From UBA2882 sp051877575 (lineage in GTDB: Bacteria > Bacillota > Clostridia > Lachnospirales > Lachnospiraceae): a stretch of 64,000 nt of DNA. The notes beneath the pieces are model-generated. The model saw nothing but the letters and a program-made list of their open reading frames with translations, had not been told where the DNA came from and searched no databases. Made by a program: the position numbers and the translations under genes. This document shows, piece after piece, positions 1-8,606 of the stretch; within the stretch, counting starts at the first letter, position 1; each line of letters begins with the position of its first letter. Where the stretch lies: positions 19,353 through 83,352 of the forward strand of contig JBJEJA010000046.1 in assembly GCA_051877575.1 (NCBI GenBank), read 5' to 3'.

Positions 1-2
1 TT

Positions 3-128
3 GCGGCATCTCTGATCATATTGATTGTGATGCATATCCGTCTTCATAAAAGAGAAAAATTGCAGCTCACAGAGGGGAAAAGTGAGAAAGAGGCGGAAGA
101 AATCGATACGGAAAGTAAAAATAATTAA
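3..128 (+). CDS. C-terminal end of a membrane protein (partial, 5' end outside window)
   Basis: An open frame runs in from the left edge and stops with TAA at 126-128. The visible 41 residues are a hydrophobic stretch (about residues 1-12, rich in Ile and Leu) followed by a basic segment and a very charged Glu/Lys tail. This is the usual end of an inner-membrane protein with a cytosolic C-terminus. A strong terminator follows at 218, so this gene ends its own transcription unit. The family cannot be named from so little sequence. Confidence 0.55.
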   Translation, partial: AASLIILIVMHIRLHKREKLQLTEGKSEKEAEEIDTESKNN

Positions 129-217
129 AAATTTTTTTGCTGTTTAAAATTTGTGCAAAAACTATATTTTGATTTTGAATAAAACAAAAACACAATATCT
201 TGTTGTGAAATGACAAA

Positions 218-252
218 CGGCTTTGCAAAATCCTTGCAAAGCCGCTTTTTTT
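218..252 (+). terminator. Rho-independent terminator
   Basis: A perfect 11-bp stem (CGGCTTTGCAA / TTGCAAAGCCG) closes a 5-nt loop and is followed by a run of T. It ends the partial upstream gene and insulates the mraZ promoter, which starts 26 bp later. Confidence 0.9.
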
Positions 253-277
253 GCCACTTTTTAGCAAAAAAAATTTC

Positions 278-306
278 TTGTCAAATCCCAAAAACTGGTC
301 TATTAT
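278..306 (+). promoter_or_regulatory. Sigma-A promoter of the mraZ division cluster
   Basis: TTGTCA at 278-283 and TATTAT at 301-306 are separated by exactly 17 bp. This is the only good promoter between the upstream terminator and mraZ, so it probably drives mraZ through ftsQ. Confidence 0.8.
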
Positions 307-313
307 TATTCAT

Positions 314-360
314 AAGTGGTGGAAAGTGGTGGAAAGTGCCACAAAAACCCAAAAAAGTGG
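314..360 (+). promoter_or_regulatory. Repeated AAGTGG boxes, probable MraZ operator
   Basis: AAGTGG, AAGTGG and AAGTGC start at 314, 324 and 334, exactly 10 bp apart. A further AAGTGG lies at 355, two helical turns on. MraZ proteins are known to bind short direct repeats of this kind (AAAGTG-type in Mollicutes, GTGGG-type in proteobacteria) just upstream of their own gene. The position immediately downstream of the -10 fits autorepression. Confidence 0.7.
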
Positions 361-408
361 AAGATTGGTTTTGAAGGTGTTCCCAGGTGGTTTGGCAGGT
401 GATGAAGT

Positions 409-840
409 ATGTTCATGGGCGAGTACAACCATACAATAGATGCCAAGGGCAGACTGATCATTCCTTCCAAATTCCGGGATGCGCTCGGTAACGATTTTGT
501 GGTTACCAAGGGATTGGAGGGGTGCCTTTTTGTGTTTGAAAAATATGAATTTGACTCCTTCATCGATAAACTGAATGAAAAATCCGATTTGGAAGCCAAA
601 GTACGTAAGATTAAGCGTTTTTTTATCTCGGGAGCGCAGGAAGTAGAAGTGGACAAGCAGGGGAGAATTCTGGTTCCTTCTGTATTGAGAGAGCATGCGT
701 CATTGGAGAAAGATGTGGTATTTGCCGGGGTGGGCGGACACATCGAGATCTGGGATAAGAATAAGTGGGAGGAGATTTCCGCTTATGATGACATTAACGA
801 TATCGCCGAGGAATTATCCTCCTTTGGTATTTCATTTTAG
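409..840 (+). CDS. mraZ: MraZ transcriptional regulator
   Basis: A 143-residue protein of the usual MraZ length with two tandem SpoVT/AbrB-like swapped-hairpin domains. The start is diagnostic (MFMGEYNHTIDAKGRLIIPSK), and a second copy of the DxxGR motif, DKQGRILVPS, lies near residue 80. MraZ forms a ring-shaped DNA-binding oligomer that represses the division cluster. An AGGTGA Shine-Dalgarno site lies 8 nt before the ATG. The stop is 8 bp from rsmH. The repeats upstream at 314-360 are its likely target. Confidence 0.96.
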   Translation: MFMGEYNHTIDAKGRLIIPSKFRDALGNDFVVTKGLEGCLFVFEKYEFDSFIDKLNEKSDLEAKVRKIKRFFISGAQEVEVDKQGRILVPSVLREHASLEKDVVFAGVGGHIEIWDKNKWEEISAYDDINDIAEELSSFGISF

Positions 841-848
841 GAGCGGTT

Positions 849-1784
849 ATGAATTTTTCACATAAATCGGTTTTGTTAAATGAGACAATTGAAGGATTAC
901 GGATCAAACCGGAAGGCGTCTACGTAGATGGGACGCTGGGCGGCGGCGGACATGCCGTTGAGGTTGTCAAACATCTGAAGGGACAGGGTCGATTTTTCGG
1001 TATCGATCAGGATGAAGCGGCGATTGAGGCGGCAGGCGAGAGATTAAAAGCATATTCCGAGAGAGTGACGATTATTCGGGACAATTATGAGAATGCGGTT
1101 TTGGATTTGAAAAAGGCAGGCATTACCGGAGCGGATGGGATTGTGCTGGATCTTGGGGTATCGTCTTATCAGCTTGATACCGTGGAGAGAGGTTTTTCCT
1201 ATAAGTATGACACGGCGTTGGACATGCGGATGGATACTCGCCAGACTCTGAGTGCAAAGGAAATTGTCAATGAATATTCCCAGACGGATCTTGCGAGGAT
1301 CATCAGGGATTACGGAGAGGATAAGTTTGCCAACAATATTGCAAAGCATATTGTAAAAGCAAGGAAAGAACAGCTCATTGAGACTACGTTTCAATTGAAT
1401 GAAATCATAAAGGCGGCGATACCCGCCAAGATGCGTGCGGAAGGCGGACATCCTTCCAAAAGAACATTCCAGGCAATCCGCATTGAATGTAACCGGGAAT
1501 TGGAAGTCCTAAAGAATTCTCTGGAGGAAATGATCACATTTTTGAATCCGGGAGGCAGAATTTGCATCATTACCTTTCATTCATTGGAGGACCGGATTGT
1601 AAAATCCGCATTTAAGAAACAGGAGAATCCATGTACCTGTCCACCGAATTTTCCGGTCTGTATGTGTGGAAAAAAGCCTTTGGGCAGGGTGATTACGAGA
1701 AAGCCGATTTTACCGTCGGCAGAAGAACTGGAAGAAAACAGCCGTTCCAAAAGTGCAAAATTAAGAATATTTGAACGTACATAA
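849..1784 (+). CDS. rsmH: 16S rRNA (cytosine-1402-N4)-methyltransferase RsmH
   Basis: 311 residues, normal for RsmH/MraW. The enzyme uses SAM to methylate N4 of C1402 in the ribosomal P site. The N-terminal HKSVLLNETIEGL, the SAM-binding VDGTLGGGGHA (residues about 26-36), VLDLGVSSYQLD and the C-terminal ITFHSLEDRIVK motif are all present. A cysteine-containing segment (CTCPPNFPVCMCG) near the C-terminus is common in Firmicute orthologues. Second gene of the division cluster, as in nearly all Firmicutes. Confidence 0.97.
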   Translation: MNFSHKSVLLNETIEGLRIKPEGVYVDGTLGGGGHAVEVVKHLKGQGRFFGIDQDEAAIEAAGERLKAYSERVTIIRDNYENAVLDLKKAGITGADGIVLDLGVSSYQLDTVERGFSYKYDTALDMRMDTRQTLSAKEIVNEYSQTDLARIIRDYGEDKFANNIAKHIVKARKEQLIETTFQLNEIIKAAIPAKMRAEGGHPSKRTFQAIRIECNRELEVLKNSLEEMITFLNPGGRICIITFHSLEDRIVKSAFKKQENPCTCPPNFPVCMCGKKPLGRVITRKPILPSAEELEENSRSKSAKLRIFERT

Positions 1785-1837
1785 TCGGAATGGTTTTTGG
1801 AAAAATAGAAAAAGTAAAAAGTTTGTGAGGGAACAAT

Positions 1838-2341
1838 ATGAGCAACAGATATGAAAGAACAGACCGTACATACAGTAAGAGCAGAAGCTACGGAAGAAGT
1901 GGCGGTTATGGGGAATATTATATAGACGGTTCGGCAGTCAGAAAGATCGATGTCAGAAAAGAGATAGAGCAGGCACCGATTACAAGGACAAGCCATGCGG
2001 TACGGAGAAATCGCGAGAAAGCCGCACATATGAATTTGGGATATGTGGCATTTTTGGCGCTGGCGCTTTGTGTCGCTTCGGTGGTTCTGATCGGCTATAT
2101 CAGGTTACAGGCCGAGAATACCACAGCGTTGGAGACAATTGCACAAAAGGAAAGCCAGTTAAATTCTATGCGGCTTGCCAATGATGAAGAATACAGTAGG
2201 ATTCTTTCCTCTGTTGATCTGGAATATGTGAAGGATGTGGCAATCAACGAATTGGGGATGCAGTATGCAGAAGAAGGACAGATTGTGGAAGTACAGACGC
2301 AGGGCGATGATTATGTAAGACAGTATCAGGATATGCCGTAA
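1838..2341 (+). CDS. ftsL: Cell division protein FtsL-like
   Basis: 167 residues: a basic, Tyr/Ser/Arg-rich cytosolic N-terminus, one transmembrane helix at about residues 68-86 (YVAFLALALCVASVVLIGYI), then a short extracytoplasmic coiled coil starting with a QAENTTALETIAQKES-like heptad stretch. This topology and the position between rsmH and a class B PBP identify FtsL, which bridges FtsQ/DivIC and the septal synthase. The sequence itself is poorly conserved, so the call rests on architecture and context. A GAGGG site precedes the ATG. Confidence 0.85.
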   Translation: MSNRYERTDRTYSKSRSYGRSGGYGEYYIDGSAVRKIDVRKEIEQAPITRTSHAVRRNREKAAHMNLGYVAFLALALCVASVVLIGYIRLQAENTTALETIAQKESQLNSMRLANDEEYSRILSSVDLEYVKDVAINELGMQYAEEGQIVEVQTQGDDYVRQYQDMP

Positions 2342-2353
2342 GGTGGTGCGAGA

Positions 2354-4528
2354 GTGAGAAATAATGGAAGAAAATCTCCGCAGCAGGAGAATAAAACGCA
2401 AGCTAAAAAATTTTCCGTTAAAATGCAAAAGAAGCTGGTAGTGTTATTTCTGATAATACTGCTGGCTTTCGTTGCGTTGAGTATCCGGTTGATTTTCATT
2501 AATAAGGAAAACGGAGAAAATTACAAAAAGCAGATTTTGTCCCAGCAGAATTATGTCAGTACCGTGCTGCCCTTTAAACGCGGGGATATTCTGGATGCAC
2601 AGGGAAGCAAACTGGCATACAGTGAGAAAGTATATAATCTGGTCATCGACTCGGATGTCATCAACAAGGTAGAGGGTTCTCTGGAGCCGACGCTTGCAGC
2701 CATTGATGCCTGTTTTGATGTGGATATTGATGCACTGCGTACTTATATTACAACCAATACCAATAATAAATATTATGTATTGTTAAAGCAGTTGACATAT
2801 GATGAAATTGCCCCTTTTGTGGAGATGCAGAATAATCCCGGGGAATATCCGAATATTAAGGGTGTCTGGTTTGAAGAAGAATATAAACGCATCTATCCTT
2901 ACGGAACGCTGGCATGCGATGCAATCGGCTTTACCACCGCGGATAATGTGGGGACCTTCGGTCTGGAAGAATATTACAATGATATCTTAAACGGAATCAA
3001 CGGAAGAGAGTACGGATATATGACGGAAGATTCCAATCTGGAGCGGAGCACAAAGGCTGCCGAGGACGGGAAAACCATTGTTACGACAATCGATGCCAAT
3101 ATACAGAGTATTGTGGAAAAATATGTAGCCCAGTGGAATCATGAGCATGAAGGAGCCAATGCATATCGTTCGGGCGAATTGGGAAGCTATAATACAGGGG
3201 TCATTGTGATGGACCCCAAGAGCGGTGAGGTACTTGCCATGGCGGGGTATCCGGCGTTTGACCTGAACAATCCCCGGACTTTGAGCGGAAACGGACTATA
3301 TACGGATGAAGAGATTGCAGCCATGGATGAGGAAACCTATTATGAGGCATTGAATGAGCTCTGGAGAAACTTCTGTATTTCCGACACTTACGAACCGGGA
3401 TCCACGGCAAAATCGCTGACTGTATCCATGGCACTGGACAGCGGTGCAATCAATGGAACGGAAACCTATTACTGCGGCGGTTCTCTTGAGGTGGGCGGAC
3501 ATACGATTCACTGTCATAACAGGCTTGGACATGATACCCTGACCGTGTCGGGAGCGTTGGAACAATCCTGTAATGTGGCATTGATGCAGATCGGCAGCGC
3601 TATAGGAAAAGATACTTTTATGGAGTATTTGTCCAATTTCAATATGGGATTAAAGACCAATATCGACCTGGCCGGGGAAGCGAGGACGGATACTTTGATT
3701 TATGATCCGGAACAGATGGTAAGTTCGGACCTGGCCATATCCACATTCGGACAGGGATATAACGTTACCATGATCCAGATGGCGGCAGCATTCTGTTCCA
3801 TTATTAACGGCGGTTATTATTATCAGCCTCATATGGTCAAGGAAATCCGCAATCCGGACGGCAGTACGGTGGAAAAAATCGAGCCGCGTGTGTTGAAGCA
3901 GACGATTTCGGAGAGCACTTCGGAGCAGATGCGGGAATATTTATTTAATGTCTGCAACGTGGGAACCGGTAAAACGGCTGTCCCGGCAGGATATTTTATC
4001 GGCGGTAAAACAGGTACAGCCGAAATGTATCCCCGTAAAACGGGAAACTATGTGGTTTCTTTTATCGGATTTGCTCCGGTGGACGATCCGCAGGTCGTGA
4101 TCTATGTGGTAATTGACAGACCCAACGTAGACAGCCAGCCGCATTCTTCGTTTGCACAGGAAATTGCCCAAAACATTCTGACAGAAATTTTGCCTTATAT
4201 GCAGATATTCAGAACAGAGGAAATTTCCGAGGAGGATGAACAGCATTTAAGAGAGCTGGGAATCATTTCGGGAGGACAGCAGACAGAAGAACCTACGGAA
4301 GGCGGAGACGGTAATGGAGACGGCGGGCAGGAAGGCACAGAAAATGAAAAGCAGAAGCCTAAAGTGGATCCGGATACGGGCTATGTCATAGATCCCAATA
4401 CGGGAGAAATGCTTGATCCGGAGACTTATTCACCGGTCGATCCGACGGCCTCCGACCTGGGCGGCGTGGGAGCACTGGTGGATGAAAGCGCCAGCGTCCA
4501 TGTCGATGAAAGAGATGTACAGGAATAA
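2354..4528 (+). CDS. ftsI: Class B penicillin-binding protein, FtsI/PBP2B type, with acidic C-terminal extension
   Basis: 724 residues from a GTG start behind AGGTGG. One membrane anchor (about residues 25-47), a PBP dimerisation domain, then a transpeptidase domain with all three catalytic motifs: S350-T-A-K353, S405-C-N and K552-T-G. It cross-links septal peptidoglycan with FtsW. No PASTA domains are present. Instead the last ~100 residues are Gly/Glu-rich and carry a thrice-repeated DPxTG-like motif (DPDTGYVIDPNTGEMLDPET). The extension is probably extracytoplasmic and its role is unknown. The gene lies 12 bp after ftsL in one operon. Confidence 0.92.
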   Translation: MRNNGRKSPQQENKTQAKKFSVKMQKKLVVLFLIILLAFVALSIRLIFINKENGENYKKQILSQQNYVSTVLPFKRGDILDAQGSKLAYSEKVYNLVIDSDVINKVEGSLEPTLAAIDACFDVDIDALRTYITTNTNNKYYVLLKQLTYDEIAPFVEMQNNPGEYPNIKGVWFEEEYKRIYPYGTLACDAIGFTTADNVGTFGLEEYYNDILNGINGREYGYMTEDSNLERSTKAAEDGKTIVTTIDANIQSIVEKYVAQWNHEHEGANAYRSGELGSYNTGVIVMDPKSGEVLAMAGYPAFDLNNPRTLSGNGLYTDEEIAAMDEETYYEALNELWRNFCISDTYEPGSTAKSLTVSMALDSGAINGTETYYCGGSLEVGGHTIHCHNRLGHDTLTVSGALEQSCNVALMQIGSAIGKDTFMEYLSNFNMGLKTNIDLAGEARTDTLIYDPEQMVSSDLAISTFGQGYNVTMIQMAAAFCSIINGGYYYQPHMVKEIRNPDGSTVEKIEPRVLKQTISESTSEQMREYLFNVCNVGTGKTAVPAGYFIGGKTGTAEMYPRKTGNYVVSFIGFAPVDDPQVVIYVVIDRPNVDSQPHSSFAQEIAQNILTEILPYMQIFRTEEISEEDEQHLRELGIISGGQQTEEPTEGGDGNGDGGQEGTENEKQKPKVDPDTGYVIDPNTGEMLDPETYSPVDPTASDLGGVGALVDESASVHVDERDVQE

Positions 4529-4570
4529 CCTTTCGGGAAATCTAATAGATTAGTATAAAGAAAATACCGG

Positions 4571-6325
4571 GTGAATTTCTTGAAAGGGTATCAGACATAT
4601 CATAAAAAGAAAATCGTATTTGTGTTTTTTGCAGTGGTCCTTATGATGATCGGGCTGACCGGAAGGATTTTTTATCTGATGGTTTTTTGCTCCGAATATT
4701 ATTCGGAGAAGGCGTTGGAACTTCATGAAAGGGAACGGGATATCAAAGCTGCAAGAGGCAGGATACTGGATCGGAACGGTGTGGTATTAGCCGACAACAG
4801 GACGGTATGTACCGTTTCGGTCATTCATTCCCAGATACAGGACCCGGATGCGGTAGTAGAAGTGCTATCGGAAAAACTGGGAATGGATGCGGAGACCGTG
4901 CGGAAAAAGGTGGAAAAAGTATCTTCCATAGAACGTATCAGAAGCAATGTGGACAAAGCGGTCGGAGATGAAATCAGAGAGTGCAATCTGGCAGGGGTAA
5001 AAGTGGATGAGGATTACAAACGCTTTTATCCCTATTCAACGCTTGCCAGCAAGGTGCTGGGGTTTACGGGCGGAGATAATCAGGGGATTCTGGGATTGGA
5101 AGTCAAATACGAAGACTATCTGAGAGGAACCGACGGCACCATATTGACAATCACCGATGCCAAAGGGGTGGAGATCGATGCGGCGGGAGAGGGCAGAATT
5201 GAACCTGTTGCCGGAAATGATCTGACCCTGAGTCTGGATATGAATATCCAAAGCTACGCAACCCAGCTCGCGAAGCAGGCAATGGAGGCCAAGGAAGCGG
5301 ACAGCGTTTCCATCATTGTGATGAATCCCCAAAACGGAGAAATTCTTGCAATGGTCAATGTGCCGGAATATGATTTGAATAACCCGTTCGATCTGCAGGG
5401 TGTCTACGGAGATAAAACGGCGGAAGTGCTGGCTACGGTTTCCGGAAATACCATAGAAGCGGCAAACAGGATGTGGAGAAACGGTTGTATTAACGATACT
5501 TACGAACCCGGGTCCACCTTCAAGGTCATTACGGCCGCCGCAGGGTTAGAATCCGGTGTTGTAACGCTTGAGGATCAGTTTACCTGTCCCGGTTACTGTA
5601 TTGTGGAGGACCGCAAGATCAGATGCCATAAAACACAGGGGCACGGGGCCGAAAGTTTCCTGACGGCAACGATGAATTCCTGTAATCCGGTGTTTGTAAA
5701 TGTGGGATTACGGGTAGGGGTTGACAGATATTACGGATATTTCCAACAATTTGGGTTACTGGAAAAAACCGGAGTGGATCTGCCGGGAGAAGCGGCGACG
5801 ATCATGCACAAAAAAGAAGATATGGGACTTGTGGAACTGGCAACGGTTTCCTTCGGACAGTCCTTTCAGATTACACCCATACAGCTGATTACAACCATCA
5901 GCTCGCTGGTCAACGGTGGGAAAAGAGTAACACCCCATCTGGCAGCATATACGACAGATCCTGTCAGCGGAAATATCCGGCAGTTTGACTATGAGATACA
6001 GGAGGGTATCATATCGGAGGAAACATCTGCCACTTTGCGCTATATGTTGGAAAAGGTAGTATCGGAAGGCGGAGGAAAAAAGGCATATATTGAAGGGTAC
6101 TCCATTGGCGGAAAAACAGCTACCAGTCAGACGCTTCCCAGAGGAAGCGGCAAGTATATCGCCTCGTTTATCGGTTTTGAGCCTGCGGAAGATCCGCAGA
6201 TTATAGCACTGGCAATTATCAACAATCCCCAGGGAGTCTATTACGGGGGACAGATTGCGGCTCCCGTTGTAAAAAAACTGTTTGAAAATATTCTTCCCTA
6301 TTTGGAGGGAATCCAGTATAATTAA
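4571..6325 (+). CDS. Second class B penicillin-binding protein (SpoVD/PBP2-like), variant KTA motif
   Basis: 584 residues. A membrane anchor at about residues 17-37, a dimerisation domain, then transpeptidase motifs S315-T-F-K318 and SCN. The third motif, normally K[ST]G, reads K515-T-A here. Tandem class B PBP genes in the division cluster are common in Clostridia, where one copy is often the sporulation enzyme SpoVD. This one lacks the PASTA repeat typical of Bacillus SpoVD, so the specific role (vegetative or cortex synthesis) is not settled. The start is GTG 4571, or TTG 4580 with a better-placed GGGTGA site. Confidence 0.88.
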   Translation: MNFLKGYQTYHKKKIVFVFFAVVLMMIGLTGRIFYLMVFCSEYYSEKALELHERERDIKAARGRILDRNGVVLADNRTVCTVSVIHSQIQDPDAVVEVLSEKLGMDAETVRKKVEKVSSIERIRSNVDKAVGDEIRECNLAGVKVDEDYKRFYPYSTLASKVLGFTGGDNQGILGLEVKYEDYLRGTDGTILTITDAKGVEIDAAGEGRIEPVAGNDLTLSLDMNIQSYATQLAKQAMEAKEADSVSIIVMNPQNGEILAMVNVPEYDLNNPFDLQGVYGDKTAEVLATVSGNTIEAANRMWRNGCINDTYEPGSTFKVITAAAGLESGVVTLEDQFTCPGYCIVEDRKIRCHKTQGHGAESFLTATMNSCNPVFVNVGLRVGVDRYYGYFQQFGLLEKTGVDLPGEAATIMHKKEDMGLVELATVSFGQSFQITPIQLITTISSLVNGGKRVTPHLAAYTTDPVSGNIRQFDYEIQEGIISEETSATLRYMLEKVVSEGGGKKAYIEGYSIGGKTATSQTLPRGSGKYIASFIGFEPAEDPQIIALAIINNPQGVYYGGQIAAPVVKKLFENILPYLEGIQYN

Positions 6326-6355
6326 CTGTGGATAAACGGAAAGGACATCAAAGAA

Positions 6356-7312
6356 ATGTATCAGGAAATTGTTGTACCAACATTAATATCATTTGCAATC
6401 AGTGTTATTCTGGGACCGATTTTGATCCCGTTTCTGCGCCGGCTTAAAGTAGGGCAGACGGTTCGGGATGAGGGGCCCAAGACGCATCTGCAAAAAACCG
6501 GGACGCCTACCATGGGCGGGCTGTTGATCTTGACGTCCATGACGATCACTTCATTGCTTTATATGAAGAAATATCCGGATATTATGCCCATTTTGTTTTT
6601 GACTCTCGGTTTCGGTCTGATCGGTTTTCTGGATGATTATATCAAGGTTGTATTAAAACGCTCCATGGGACTTCGGGCATGGCAGAAATTCGGATTGCAG
6701 ATTATTGTGACCGGCGTTTTTGCTTTTTATCTGTATCATTATACGGATGTGGGGCTTGCATGGAGAATACCGTTTATGTCAGGAAAATATGTGGACTTTG
6801 GAGTGTTTAATATTCCGCTGATTTTTCTGGTCGTGCTCGGAACGGTAAACGGAACCAATTTTACGGATGGACTGGATGGTCTTGCAACCAGTGTCACCAT
6901 TCTGGTAGCGACATTTTTTACGGTATGTGCCATCGGTCTTGGTGCACAGATTACTCCGATTACCTGTGCGGCAGTCGGTGCATTGCTGGGATTTCTGTTG
7001 TTTAACGGCTATCCTGCCAGTGTCTTTATGGGAGATACGGGATCACTTGCTTTGGGCGGCTTCGTAGCTGCCTGTGCCTATATGATGCAGCTGCAGTTGT
7101 TTCTGGTCATTGTAGGTTTCATTTATGTGGCTGAGGTGGCAAGCGTTATCATCCAGGTATCTTATTTTAAACTGACGGGTGGAAAAAGAATATTTAAAAT
7201 GGCACCGATTCATCATCATTTTGAATTGTGCGGATGGAAGGAAACGAAGGTTGTCAGCGTTTTCTCCATTGTAACAGCCATTTTATGTCTGATCGGTTTT
7301 CTGGCGCTCTGA
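6356..7312 (+). CDS. mraY: Phospho-N-acetylmuramoyl-pentapeptide transferase MraY
   Basis: 318 residues with about ten membrane helices. It moves phospho-MurNAc-pentapeptide from UDP to undecaprenyl phosphate, making lipid I. Recognisable motifs are the early GPKTHLQKTGTPTMGG, the Asp pair in GFLDDYIKV, NGTNFTDGLDGLA, FMGDTGSLALGG and the late MAPIHHHFELCG. Length and all motifs are normal. GGAAAGGA lies upstream of the ATG. Co-directional with its neighbours, 30-bp gaps. Confidence 0.97.
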   Translation: MYQEIVVPTLISFAISVILGPILIPFLRRLKVGQTVRDEGPKTHLQKTGTPTMGGLLILTSMTITSLLYMKKYPDIMPILFLTLGFGLIGFLDDYIKVVLKRSMGLRAWQKFGLQIIVTGVFAFYLYHYTDVGLAWRIPFMSGKYVDFGVFNIPLIFLVVLGTVNGTNFTDGLDGLATSVTILVATFFTVCAIGLGAQITPITCAAVGALLGFLLFNGYPASVFMGDTGSLALGGFVAACAYMMQLQLFLVIVGFIYVAEVASVIIQVSYFKLTGGKRIFKMAPIHHHFELCGWKETKVVSVFSIVTAILCLIGFLAL

Positions 7313-7341
7313 TGAAACAAAAATGAAAAGGGGAATGGGTC

Positions 7342-8496
7342 ATGCCCGCAAGAAGAAAGAGAAGAATAAAAAAACAGAATTTTTTTGACTATACTTTATT
7401 GTTCGTGGTCATTTTTCTAATCCTTTTCGGACTGGTTATGATTTATTCAACCAGTTCTTATGAGGCTGCGGCCAATTTTGACGGAGATTCTACATATTAT
7501 TTGCGGAAACAGTTGTTTGCGACGATTCTGGGTGCCTTCGTTCTTGCAGCGACCACCTGGATCGACTATCATTTCTGGGAAAAATTCGCTGTTCCGGGTT
7601 TGCTGGTTTCATTCATTCTGGTAATTCTGGTTCTGACCCCCATGGGAATTTCGGCTAATGGTGCCAGAAGATGGATTGCCATCGGGCCCTTGTCGCTGCA
7701 GCCGGCTGAGGTTGTGAAACTGGAGATTATTTTGTTTTGTGCGGTGCTGATCAATAAAATGAATAAAAAATGGATCGGGACTTTTAAAGGAGTAGCAACG
7801 ATACTTGCGGTTCCTGCGGTGTTTGCCCTGATGTTGTGGCAGATTACCGACAATTTAAGCTCTGCCATTATTGTCGGCGGGATTGCGGTTGTAATGCTGT
7901 TTGTGGCAGATTCCGATTATCTGAAATATATTGTCATGGTGCTGGCTGTCATTGCGGCAGCGGCAGTCGTTATATATGTGGCAACACATGCCGAGGGAGG
8001 CAGCTTTCGTATGACCAGGATCAAGACCTGGCTGGATCCCGAATCGGATCCTTCCGACACGGGATTTCAAACGCTGCAGGCACTATATGCAATCGGTTCC
8101 GGCGGAATTTTCGGGAAAGGTCTTGGCGCCAGCATGCAGAAACTGGGATTTCTGCCCGAAGCACAGAATGATATGATCTTTTCCATTATATGTGAGGAAC
8201 TGGGATTGTTTGGGGCTTTGGCGGTTATCCTGCTGTTTGTGCTGCTGATCTGGAGATGTATGGTTATTGCCAATAATGCACCGGATCTGTTTGGGGCAAT
8301 GCTGGTCGTAGGTGTTATGGCTCATTTTGCCATACAGGTAATCTTGAATATCGCCGTTGTTACCAATACGATGCCTAATACCGGCATTTCCTTACCGTTT
8401 ATCAGTTACGGAGGTACATCGGAAATGTTTTTAATGGCAGAAATCGGTCTGGTACTTAATGTATCGCGTCAGATCAGATTAAGAGATACGATGTAG
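7342..8496 (+). CDS. ftsW: Septal peptidoglycan polymerase FtsW (SEDS family)
   Basis: 384 residues with a basic N-terminus (PARRKRRIKKQ) and about ten membrane helices. SEDS hallmarks are LSLQPAEVVKLEII, the extracytoplasmic loop with ARRWI, and NTGISLPFISYGGTSE near the C-terminus. It polymerises lipid II in complex with the class B PBP encoded upstream. The location in the division cluster favours FtsW over RodA or SpoVE, although SpoVE-like use in sporulation cannot be excluded. Confidence 0.93.
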   Translation: MPARRKRRIKKQNFFDYTLLFVVIFLILFGLVMIYSTSSYEAAANFDGDSTYYLRKQLFATILGAFVLAATTWIDYHFWEKFAVPGLLVSFILVILVLTPMGISANGARRWIAIGPLSLQPAEVVKLEIILFCAVLINKMNKKWIGTFKGVATILAVPAVFALMLWQITDNLSSAIIVGGIAVVMLFVADSDYLKYIVMVLAVIAAAAVVIYVATHAEGGSFRMTRIKTWLDPESDPSDTGFQTLQALYAIGSGGIFGKGLGASMQKLGFLPEAQNDMIFSIICEELGLFGALAVILLFVLLIWRCMVIANNAPDLFGAMLVVGVMAHFAIQVILNIAVVTNTMPNTGISLPFISYGGTSEMFLMAEIGLVLNVSRQIRLRDTM

Positions 8497-8606
8497 CAGC
8501 ATCTGGCCCACGAGATTATCCTATGCGGGCATTGCATTCGTATGTGACCCCGGACAGCTTTCCGGCATATATTAAAATAGATGATATTCACGAATGGATG
8601 GTGGAT

